This document shows positions 11,801 through 23,800 of a DNA stretch of 64,000 nt, in pieces. The DNA is from Nelumbo lutea. Its lineage: Eukaryota; Streptophyta; Magnoliopsida; Proteales; Nelumbonaceae. The notes beneath the pieces were generated by a model that saw only the letters and a list, made by a program, of their open reading frames with translations, made no database searches and was not told where the DNA came from. The translations under genes and the position numbers were made by a program. Every line of letters starts with the position of its first letter. The stretch's first letter is position 1. The stretch covers positions 52,819,655-52,883,654 of the forward strand of contig JAKGHH010000005.1 of NCBI GenBank assembly GCA_022828595.1, given 5' to 3'.

Positions 11801-14800
11801 ATACCTACAGTCAGTTATAGAGAAAGCACAGGAAACATTGACCGCGTATAATTCATGTGTGGGACTCAAAGTTGCAAAAGCTGAACTCTCTCATCTGGTC
11901 TCCATGGTTCTTCCTTCTCAGGACTAACTAAAGGAGGAAATTTTAGCTTACAAGAGGCAGAGAAGCAACCAGTGAGTGGTGTGCATTGTTCAATGGTCAA
12001 TTTGTTAACATTTTCTAAGATCTGTGAGAGAAAAGAGGAAAAACCACAGAAGCTGGAAGATGGATACCTCAATGAATGTAAAAGGCATTCAAACGTGCAT
12101 CCATTTATGGAGATCAATCCAAACAGGGGCGACTCAAATGATTGAATCGGTGGACGGAAGCAAAGTGGGAGCACGATCTCTGATGGTAATTCTGTTGATC
12201 AGCAATCAGTTAAGAGATTACCAACCCATAAGAAGGATTGTGATAACCAGTTTAGAAAGTCAGGATCAAAGGATGAACTTGATTTTAACAATCAGTATCA
12301 GAGTGAAATTGAATCGGGCTTCGAAGAGCTAGACTTGAACAGCAGGGGAGTGGAATCAGGTTACAAGCCTTCCAAGAATTTTGGCTCCTGAAATGTTGTT
12401 TCAAGATGCATATCCAGTGATGGGTTTGAAAATTGAATTCTATATATCATATAGAACTGGAAAGTGGTTTAAGTGAACAAAAAAAAAATTGTTCTTGTAC
12501 AGCTTGTGTGAATACCAACATCACCGAGGCAGAAGGGGTTGTGTGTTTTGGGTCGGTGATCTGATCGATCTTCGGGAATACATCCTGGATGGCAGCCAAG
12601 ATCTGTACATGAGGGTGGCAGCTTCAGATCTAGGTGTGACAGCTCCAGATGCTTCAGCACAGTGGAGAAGAAAGTGAGGTTCATCTGTAAGCTAAGAGTA
12701 AATAATAATATGTTGAGGGCCCGGGAATAGGATCTCGTCACCGGTCAGTCCATGGATAAAACCTCATGTTTTCCCTTGTTCCTTCCTGCTCTTGATGAAC
12801 CTATCTTGGTGCCTCTGGTGATTTGTTCAAGAGATCACCAACTCTCCTAACTCACTTCTTTAACTGAATATTCGATATCCTCATTCAACAATGGTGTCTC
12901 CTTAAATAGGAGATTACAAGAGTCCTAATCTTAGGGAATCTCCTTGCTGAATAGGGAGACTTCCAATTCTATCTTGCTAAGGATAAGATAAGCTAATCCT
13001 AATCTGATAACAAGATAAACTAATCCTAATCTGATAATAAGATAAACTAATCCTAATCTGATAACTTACTAACAAGATAAGATAAGAGCAATAGAATAAG
13101 ATAAGAACAAGCAAGATGATCTAATCTAATCTGGTGGTGGGTCAGGTTCCTGTTGCTGTCGACGGCGATGGTACATCTTTCCGAGGAATGCGTCCATAAC
13201 ATTACTGCCCTCTTGGACTACGAGCTTGTCCTCAAGCTCGAACTCCAGATATGTGGCTTGGAACTCTGTCAATGGGATCCATGTGGCTTCAGCCGATGGT
13301 AAGCTACACCATTTCACCAAGACTTCAAGAACTCCTTGATTGATACGAGAACGGATGACAACCTTAGGTTGGGGAATCAGTTTGCCATCTTGCAGGGGTG
13401 GCAGGGAGGACTTGGTTCGGAGGAACACCCGTAAATGGTTTCAGCAAGGCGATGTGGAAGACATCATGAATCCGGCTGGTCTCTGGCAGTTCCAGCTGGT
13501 AGGCCACATTGCCAATCCGTCGTAGAACCTTGAAGGGCCCATAGGACTTAGGGGCCAATTTCGGGGCAACTATACTAGGACTAGTAATAGCTGCTCGGAG
13601 AAGTTGTTGTTGATGTTGTTGATCATGTTGTTGCTTCTGCTGCTGCAGTTGTTGTTATTGTTGGTTGTCTGGCTGCTGTGGCTGAGGGTGTTGCTGCTGC
13701 TGTGGACCAAGAAGAGCCTGCTGCTGCTGCTGCTGTTGTTCTCCGGACGGCTCCGTTAAGTCTTGTCGGAGGCTGTTTGTGGTTACAGCCCCTTCTGGAT
13801 TCCTCTCCCTGTTAGAGAAATACGATTCCAGCAAGCGTCACAGCTCCCGGACATCGTCTTTGACCTCACGAACCTCCCTGCTGGTTTCTACGAGCCTATG
13901 CTTCAGTTCGTGGACCCTGGATGATAAATGTTGCAGATCTCCCATGACGACCGGCTCTGATACCAAGATGTTATGGGCCCGGGAGTAGGATCGCATCACG
14001 GGTCGGTCCACAGGGAAAACCTCCTGTTTTCCCTTGTTCCTTCCTGCTCTTGATGAACCTATCTTGGTGCCTCAGGTGATTTGTTCAAGAGATCACCAAC
14101 TCTCCTAACTCACTTCTTTAACTGAATATTCACTATCCTCATTCAATAATGGTGTCTCCTTAAATAGGAGATTACAAGAGTCCTAATCTTAGGGAGTCTC
14201 CTTGCTAAATAGGGAGACTTTCAATTCTATCTTGCTAAGGATAAGATAAGCTAATCCTAATCTGATAACATGATAAACTAATCCTAATCTGATAATAAGA
14301 TAAACTAATCCTAATCTGATAACTTACTAACAAGATAAGATAAGAACAATAGAATAAGATAAGAACAAGCAAGATGATCCTAATCTAATCTGGTGGTGGG
14401 TCAGGTTCCTGTTGCTGCCGGCGGCGATGGTGCATCTTTCCGAGGAATGTGTCCATAACATAATATGGGTAAAATTGTCCAAAAAAATATCATAAGGGCA
14501 ATTTAGGAATTAAAAAATATGATAACTGCAAAATGGAATCTTTTTCGAATATACCTGATAGAAAGTTGATGGAGGGGAGTCTTTGTCTAACGGCCAAAGT
14601 TCTGGGGGTATTTGTCGCAAAAAAAAAAAAGTATAGGCAGGTCTTTGTCACTGACCCCATAGTACAGCGGGGTCTTTGTAATTTACCTTTTTTTTAATTT
14701 ATACTCAAGCCCAATTGAGCAAGGTGGTAGAATTGAGCTTCGATAGTAGTAGGGTGGGCAATCCAGGTTCTTCAGGAATTGGAGGGGTGATAAGAGATGA

Positions 14801-17800
14801 GACCGGTATTATATGTAGTTATGTACCTTGTACTCGGGCCCAATTGAGCAAGGTGGTTCTGTAAGAGAAGAATTCTTAGCTGCAGTTTTTGGGTTAAAGA
14901 CAGCTACAGAACTGGGAATTGGGAGATTGGTTCTTGAAGGTGATTCCAAGCTGGTAGTGGGGTGGTTAAAGAAAGGTGAGGGGTGATTTGGCAGCTTAGA
15001 AATGAATTCAGGTGCTTCAAGTAGCTATCAAAAGATATGATCATTCAAACAAAGTGGGTTAGCCAAGCAAGGGATTCAAAGACAACGTATGTACCAGGCT
15101 CATTTGTAATATAGTTGGGTGGGTCTGTCCTGTAATCTTTTCACAACTTCTTGTAATCTTTTCCTTTGAAGATGTAATGAATGAATGAAATACTTGTAAT
15201 TTTTTCCTTTTAAGATGTAATGAATGAATGAATTTCTGAGTTGCTGATTTGTTCAGAACTTTTCGGACCTATGGCCCTATGCCTTGTAACTCTAGCCCCA
15301 ATTGCCTTGTTTCTACAAGCCTAGAAGGAGACTTCAAGAGAAAGTAGAATTTCAAAATCCAAAGACCTCTTCATCTAATTGCGAGTGGGTATAGACAAAG
15401 AATAAGCATCAATACACTTAGGAATCATTAGACCGAAACATCCATTTAAACTAGGTAATACAGGATACAAGTGGCTACACCCTGACACAAGCTGGACACC
15501 TTAAAAAGTCATTCATAAAAAGAAAATGACTGTTCAAGTGTATTACATCTTCTTATCAACAACAAATTACATAACACACATTTAAATACTTGCTATAAAT
15601 ATCTTTTTGTTCTTTAGGCTCAGTTTGGAAGGAGTACAAATACAAATATGTAGTGCAACACCTTGAATTTTGTATTCTTTTGTATGTATTTGTACTGTAC
15701 ATATTTGTATTTTTACTCTTTCCAAATTGAGCCTTAGTATTTTGAATTAAAAAATACATTCACCATTTAAAGATTAAACAATAAGAACTACCACACTACA
15801 AAAACTATGACAGATAGACATCACAAATATCTATTTGTTTTGTTTTAATTTTTGAAAAAAAAAATCCATTGGACTGACCAGTTGTACCTTTTATATGATT
15901 TCCTTGTATAATTTAGCGTATGTTTGGTTCCATGGGCATTTCGTGATAGGCATTTTGATAAACGCCACCATGTTATCGCCAAATCAGCATTTATCCTATC
16001 ATGTCCATCCGCACGCATAGGTATTCACAAAAGCTGGCCTTTATTTACATGCGCACCAACCATTGGAGGAAGCTTCATTTTAACGCTTCCCCCAATGATT
16101 CAGCGTTTATTCACTGTTTCACTGATGTGGCGCCTAGTGGTGCCTAGTTGTCAATAAATGGTTTATCAAGTACTTTTCTCGGCTTTGAAGACAAATCAAG
16201 TACAAACATTTATTTAATAAACGGAAGCTATACCAAACGCATACTTAGTATTTCAAATATATTATTATATTAAAAATATCAAATTATTCCTATAGAAATT
16301 GAAAAAAAAAAAAAACATCTAGTTTATTGTTTTTATGAAATTTTGAAGAGAGATTCCGTTTCTGTTCTTTCCTAGCAAGGCAATCTTCTCGCCCCCCCCC
16401 CCTCATTTGTTTTTTTATCATAGTTGTCCTTCTCTTATTTATTTGTTGGTTTCAAAGTGTCAGCCAAAAATTACACATGCCAAATGCTTCATATACTCTG
16501 AATTTAACATTCAGACAAAAGAAAATCAAAATCAAAAGTTCCAAGGTCTCACCAACTTATAGTCACAGAAATTTGACACTGAATGAAGGTTTATTTTGTT
16601 TTCAATTGCTAGCAAAAGGAAGCACTTCAGTAAAAACAACTTGGTTTCATTGGAAGCCAATAAACAAGGACAGAACAAAACAAAGTCAAAATGATACCTC
16701 ATGAATGGCAGTGTCCATGGAAGCTGCCATATTGGCATCTAGAAAGAGTGGCTGACAAGAAGAATAAAAGTCCATAATAGCTGCAAAAATTTCAGGTTTT
16801 AGAAGATCCCAAGAAGTTTCATCTGACTTTGTAACTGTTAAAAAATCTGACCCAAAAAACACTCGTGTAACTCCTGCATCAAAAACAGAAAACGGGGTTA
16901 GATCAATATTGCTCACCCATCTTTTATCTATTTCTAGCAAGAGTGAAACGAAGAAAAGCGAAACTTTCTCCAATGCTTTTATGACAAACAGGAAATAGGG
17001 GATCTTAGGTTAACCACACCACAGTTGATGGTTAGATGCATGAAAGTTAGGAATGCAGGCTACTGTGTGGTTGGTTAACCTTCAAGGCCATTGTTTGGGC
17101 ACTCATGGGGATAAATCTCTTCAAATATTGGTAGTTTTCATTCCAAAAAACTTATTTACAGGAAGATGGCGTCATGGAGTGTAACCTACATTTTAGAGGA
17201 GAGTACATGTTTGATGATAATCTGTCAATGAAAGACCAACCCCCTATCTTATGTGCTTAGACATGATCCCAATTAAACAAAGGGTGCCAGTGACACCAGA
17301 GGCAGTAATGTCTGGATCATTAAAAATCAGTGTTTTTTCTTTTTGTGGTAAAAGCAGCAAACCATCAATATTTAAATTCAAGATATTACTTTGTGGGTCA
17401 GTTGGCCACATCATATATTCCCCCTCAGGAGTTAACTCTTGCTCCAGATCTCCACCAAAACCTCTTGTTCTTCTTGTTTAGTTTTTCCCCCAATTTGATC
17501 AGTAGCAAGACAATATCTATACATATATACATGTAGAAAGATGTATATTAGGAGAAGTCAACAACTCCAAACAAAAATGAAAGGACCAACCAAAAACAAA
17601 GACCACTCTGCTAGACCATCAAGATACAAAGGTACAATCTACTCACAACCCCAGTGACCCAACTATAACAAAAATCCAAAGAAACCTAACTGACAGGAAG
17701 CACTCCAAAGATACAAGCTTACACAGGTGCCACAGAAAGGCATGGATAAGTGGATCTTAAACACCTAGGACCCAGACTCAGAAAAAATGCTGACTGCGCA

Positions 17801-20800
17801 AAATCTTCCCAATCTGAAACCAAAATCCTTGCCTTCCCCTGTCACAATCTGTTGTTGCACTTTATATGACATGCCCTTTCTTCCTCTAACATAGATGCAT
17901 TACCACTTCTCTGAAATACCCTTGTCAGGTTATATTTCACCATAGCTTGCATTATCTCCTTCAATACCACGCCCCTCATTAGTTCTCTCAACTTCTTCAG
18001 CTATTCAATCCTGTTCTTCCAATCACTTAAAATAATCAAACACTTAATTATGACCCCAATGGAAAATAATTCAACCCTCCTCCCCTGTCTTATGTACATA
18101 TACCATATATGTACATAAAATAATAGAATTTACCACTTATACAATAGAAGCCTGGGATGATATGATCAAGTTTGACTTGAAAGGCAAACAAGTCCACATA
18201 TAATGGCTCTTTAACCTACATATGCTTTAAAAAAATCTCCCTTGACAAAACTAGATATAAAGAAAAACATAACAAAATCATAACAAAATAGAGAACTAAT
18301 TCTTAATTGAATTTATTTGAACCATAGAAATCGTAAGATTTATTAATCAAATCATAGGATTCAAAGAGGCATGATGGAGTTTGCACCAGCAAGGAGATGG
18401 AGAAGAGTTCTGAAGATTGAGGCAAAAAGTTTGTCCTGGAAGAAGTATGGACAAGAAGAGGAATTGCCGTGAAGATAGTGGAACTGAGAAAAGCTTCGTT
18501 GATTCTTGAAGAGAAAGCAATATCCTGGCTTCAGGGATTCCTGGAGGGAGCGAAGAGGACATTAAGAACAATAGAATGGAGGTGTAGTCTTGTGGAAGAG
18601 GGAAGAAGGTATGCTGCTGGAAGAAGAGAAAACAACAAAGGAAGATTTGTGGGTATTTACGAATATAATGGTAATGGTATGAAACAGTTCACTTGCTTCC
18701 CTGAAGGGAGAGAAGCATCGGGTTGGGATAAATTAATACAAGCAATGCAGGATTTTCTGGTGTTAGTATATGAAAGAAGAAGTTCTCCAATCAGAAAGGA
18801 AGAGGGTCAGAAGAAGCTTGAAGAGAAGATGGAATTAACAGACTGGAGGGAAACACAAAATAAGGGAACCAATACAGATAAGGATGTTCAGATTGATGCA
18901 AGATTAGGGTCAATGAGAATGCGGATCAATAAAGCCAAAACAGAATGGGAGAACAAATTAGTGTTATCCATGAATAAGGATGTTACAGATTGGAAAACCC
19001 TAGGTGAAGAGATTCAACAAATTTTGAAGGTATCAGAAAGGCTGCAGATTATTCCTATTGATGGGCAGAAGGCTGTGATTCTTTGTAAAAATCCCTGGCC
19101 GGATTTTGAAGCTGTGTCAGCAGCAACAAAGCAAGGATTGGCAGTGGTGGGAAGATGGTCCCCAAGTTGTAATGAGAAAACTGTAAACCCAACAGATAGC
19201 ATTGAGTTGAGAATTCTGGAGCTGCCTTATCATCTATGGTCGGATGAGATTCTTAACAGAATTGCAAAGTTGTCTGGTGGGGAACTCTTGACTGTGAATG
19301 TCTCAAATCTCCGAGCTGTGCATATAGAGGTGAATGGAGCGAAGCCAAAACTCATCCCACATTCTGTAGATGTTTTCTCAGATGGTCAAATGTTCAAAGC
19401 TTGGATAGCCTCCTCTGTGGAAGCTCAATGGTGGAAGGAAGGACTGGAGAAGATGATGCTGACGTGACCAAAAAACCTGGTACCGAGGAAACCTTGGAAA
19501 GAGAGGAGAACAGAGAAAATTAGGAAGTTTCATGAATAAGGAAACTGAAGAGATTGAGAATTGGAAAGGTGTAAATCAAGCTACCTCTCAGTGTGGGAAT
19601 TCGAAGCAGCAGGTCAGAACTTCAACAGGCAGATGTAAAACTCTCTCAGGGCCTCAGGCTTTAATGAGATTAAAAGGTGGAGGCGTGGGAGGTTCAAATT
19701 CAAACAAAGGGCCTGGGGTGGGGACAAATGGGAGAGAAGTAAATCCCGGTGGGCCTAGTACGGGAGGAGAGAACTCTGTAGGTTTTAGCCTTGGAAGTAT
19801 TCAAAGCAAGTGCCACTCTCGACTTGGGGAAGAAGCAGAAGATGGCTTGAAACTACTGTTTGATGACGATCTTTCTACTACACTTCCTAGACTCTCAATC
19901 CAGCCTGACAAAGGGGAAGGAAGATTAGGCACCACCTCGTGGGAAGTAAAATCTAAAACAAAGAATAGCAGAGATCTGTGTTCAGAACAAGACCAAATAC
20001 AGGATATTAGTAGGGGCTGTAAAGTCAACCCAGAACCTCTTAGTAGAGCTACAAGCTGCCCTGTTCCCATGGCTAACTATCTAGAGGGTGATTCTGAAGG
20101 TAATACACTTTAGCCCAATGATTGGGGTTAAAGGGTCACCAAATCCTCCAGTAAAACCTACCTGTTTAAAAAAGTCTCTTTTGAACCCAATTTTTGTTTC
20201 TACTAATGTTTCTTCTAGTCCTGTGTATGTTGTGCCTACAGGAGAGACTAGCCCAACCATGCAGTCTACCAATCAGAATGATCAAATATAAGAAACAGAG
20301 GTGATTGGAGATTTATTTTCAGAAAGTGTAGACAGGGAATTCGGGGATAGAATTTGGGAGCTGATTATGGAACTGTTTAGAATTCAGGTGGAGGAAGAGA
20401 TGGCTGAACAGATTGAAAGGGATGAGGGGGGTGGCACTCCTAATCCTATTGTTGAAGAGAAGTAAAGGGTGATGGTAGATTAAATGCAGAAGTTGGCTCA
20501 AAAAAACAAAAGGGGAAAACAAAGAAAAAGGGAAGCTAGAGGATCCTAGATCTAAAGGAGCTAGTGTAAAAAAAGCAGAGAAAGGAAAAATTAAGTGAGG
20601 TGGAAAGGCTAAGATGTGAGGTGGATTATGATAAAGGGAGTGTTGCAAAAAAGGAGAAGTGGTAAGTGGTTTGTTTTGTTAAAGGGTATTTTGTCGCGGT
20701 CTCCGTGAAATTGATTAGCTGGAAAGTAAGGGGGTTAGGAAGCTCAAGAAAAAGAGGAGTGATTAGGGATCTGTTGAGAAGAGAAAAAACAGATATTGTG

Positions 20801-23800
20801 TTGATTCAAGAATCTAAGTTGTCTGAGTTAGATAGGAATTGGGTAAAAAGTATTTGGTCAGCGAGAGACATAAGTTGGGCATATGCACAATCTTGGGGAG
20901 CTTCAGGGGGAATTATAACTTTGTGGAAAAATGCAGAGATGGAGTGTATTGAGGAGTTAATTGGGAAGTATTCAGTGTCCATCAAGTTGAATAGGAGGAT
21001 GGATGACTGGGAATGGGTTTTAACTAATGTGTATGGACCCACCTCTTACAAGGAAAGGGAGGGACTATGGGAGGAAATAGCAGCGGTGAGAGATCTATGG
21101 GAGGGACCCTGGTGTTTGGGAGGAGATTTTAGTGTCATAAGATTTTTGAGTGATTCAAACAACCCAAATCATCTTGTTACAACGAGTATGAGGAAGTTTA
21201 ACCTCTTCATAGAGAGCTTTGAGTTGTGGGATTTACCTATTCAGAGGGCAAATTATACTTGGTCAAATTTTCAAGAGGTTCCCACTTGCTATAAGTTAGA
21301 CAGATTCCTATTCACAACTGATTGGGAAGTGGCTTGGTGGGGTTTAGTAGTTACAGCTCTGCCAAGACCTGTTTCAGACCACTGCCCAATAAGTTTGACC
21401 TAAGAGAGATTGGGGGGTGGCCCCTGCCCTTAAAGATTTGAGAATATATGGCTTTTGCACCCTGAATTCTTGCCAAAGGTGAAGGAGTGGTGGGAGGAAG
21501 ATCATGTGGATTTCATATGGAAGGGTTATAGATTCTATAAGAAATTGCAATTGTTGAAAGCAAGAATTAAGTTGTGGAATAAAGAGAGTTTTGGAAAGAT
21601 TGAAGAAAGAAAACATGAAATTCTCAGCAGAATAGAGCAGCTAGATGATGAGGAAGCTGAGAGAAGTTTGAGTTCAGAAGGGAGTACAAAGAGATGGGGA
21701 TTGAAGAAGGATTTGGAAGACATCCTAAGAAAAGATGAGGTTACTTGGAGACAAAAATCTAGATGTCAATGGCTCAGGGAAGGGGATGGCAATACCAGTT
21801 TTGTCCATATGTTGGCAAATCGGAGAAAGAGGAAAAATTCAATGTTGAAATTAGAATGGAATGGGCAAGTATTGACAAGAGATGAGGACTAGCCCAAGCC
21901 TTTGTGAATCACTTCAAAACACTCTATGAGAGTCCAAGGAGGTCGGGAGAAAACTTAGAGGACCTGGACTGGAGGGTTGGGAATAGAGAGTTGTTGGATT
22001 CCTTGGAAAGGAAATTTGAGGTTCAGAAAGTGAAAAATGCAGTCTTCTCAATGGAGAGATCTAAAGCCCCAGGACCTGATGGTTTTACGATGGCTTTCTA
22101 TCAAGATTGTTGGGAAATAATTGAGGGTGACTTGATGGAGGTGTTTGATGAGTTCTATGAGAGGGGCAAATTTAACTCAGGTGCAAATGCAACCTTAATC
22201 GCTTTGATACCAAAGAAAGTGGATGCAATCCAGCCGGAGGATTTTAGGCCCATAAGCCTAATAGGAAGCATGTACAAAATCATTTCCAAGGTTTTAGCCC
22301 TAAGAATAAAATATGTTCTTCCCTCGATGACTTCTCCAAATCAAGGGGCTTTTGTGACTGGGAGACAAATAATTGATCAAATTCTCATCTCCAAATCAAG
22401 GGATGAATTTGCCTGATACCTTGCGTCTTCTATGCAACCAAGAGAGATGGAATTCATCACTTGTTTATTCACTATAAGTTCTCTACTAGAATTTGGTCAT
22501 ATTTTCTCAAAGCCATAGATCTCCAAATTTGCATGGTTGTTTCAGTTAAGTTCCTTTTTGAAAGATGGAAAGTTGGAGGTATGACCAAAAAGGGACAGAT
22601 ATTACGGGTGGCTATTCCTTTAATTGTAATTTGGGCTGTCTAGGGTCAAGGTTGGATTCGAGCCGAGCCGAGCCAAATATCTGGCTATTCAAGCTCATCT
22701 CACCAAAAAAAATGTTAGGCTCGAGCTCCAGATAGACTTGAGCTCAAATTCGGCTCAGTTCAAAAGTTCATATGTTCGAGCTCAACTATGAGACAAGCTT
22801 CCTATAAAAAATAATTATTATTTTTTATTTTACATACAAAAAATTAAGAACTATAAAAATTGTTTATTATCATACATAAAAAAAATAAAAATATTATATA
22901 TAAATTATAATATTATACATATAATATAACTTATTTATTAATATATACATATATATACATATGTATGTATATATGTATGTATGCATGTATTAGGGTCAAT
23001 TAAGCTTACGAGCATCACAAACCAAGCTCCATTGGGCCCAAGCTAGGTTCAAAGCTCAGTTTAAACCGAGCTGATCTCAAATAGCTCGTGAAAAGCTCGA
23101 CTCGCTTCCACCTCTATCAGGGGTGAAAGGAACATGTGGATCTTTAGTAAAAAACAAAACAAAGAAGAGGTATCGATAAATCAAATCAATGGAAGCCAAA
23201 GAGCATGGCTGAGTTAGGGCTATCAATGGATTGGGTCCAGGTAGAATTGGAACCAACCCAACAACAAATACCAAGGACCTAGAACCGAACCGGACCCGAT
23301 AGGGCCTGTAATTTTAAACCCAGAACTGAACCAATCAGTTCTTAGGACAATTGGGTATGACCCGATGGACCTAATTATAATAAACCTACTGAAAATATAT
23401 ATAATATTAATTTATTTAATATATTATACATTTAATATATATATATATATAATTTGATATTATATATGTATATATTAAACAATAAGGACTATCTGATGTA
23501 TAACCTCAAACCTCTCAAAGTATGAAACAAGATCCTTCTCAAATATTCCTTATTGTTTATGTTGATGACATTGTAGTTTCAGGGAATGATACAGAGGAAG
23601 TCCAGGCACTCAAAACCTTCCTTAGAATTTTTTTTTTTTTGATGAATAATAATAAGTTTATTGATTCAGAAGCAACTTTAGAGTGAGTTCATACATCCTC
23701 CAAAGAGAGGCACGAGCTGCAGCCCCTCCTTGAGTCTTACAAGTAAACTAGGAAAGAAAAACAATAATCAAACTGAGCCCAAAATAATTCTTCCCTATTT

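Larger units (their letters stand above)
11031..14687. mobile_element. MULE-like TIR element carrying a captured gene fragment
   Basis: The ends are inverted repeats over roughly 100 bp: GGGTAAATTACAAAGACC at the left and the same phrase on the other strand at 14670-14687, continuing through CTGTACTATGGGGTCAGTGA and AACTTTGGCC. Long TIRs and captured plant coding sequence are the hallmark of Pack-MULEs. The inside holds a MYB-CC-like fragment (11600-12400) and a later gypsy insertion (12711-14460). I could not find a convincing 9-bp duplication, as both flanks are T-rich. The element lies in NFU intron 3. Confidence 0.7.
18371..22410 (+). mobile_element. LINE (L1-type) lacking its 3' part
   Basis: The plus strand carries an ORF1-like gag region (18371-20110), then endonuclease (20690-21403) and the first half of reverse transcriptase (21455-22410). 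Similarity stops abruptly after [11 protein letters not shown], before the YADD catalytic box; RNase H and a poly(A) tail are missing. Normal LINE insertions are truncated at the 5' end, so a later deletion probably removed the 3' part. Several frame breaks show it is inactive. It lies in NFU intron 2, antisense to the gene. Confidence 0.85.
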
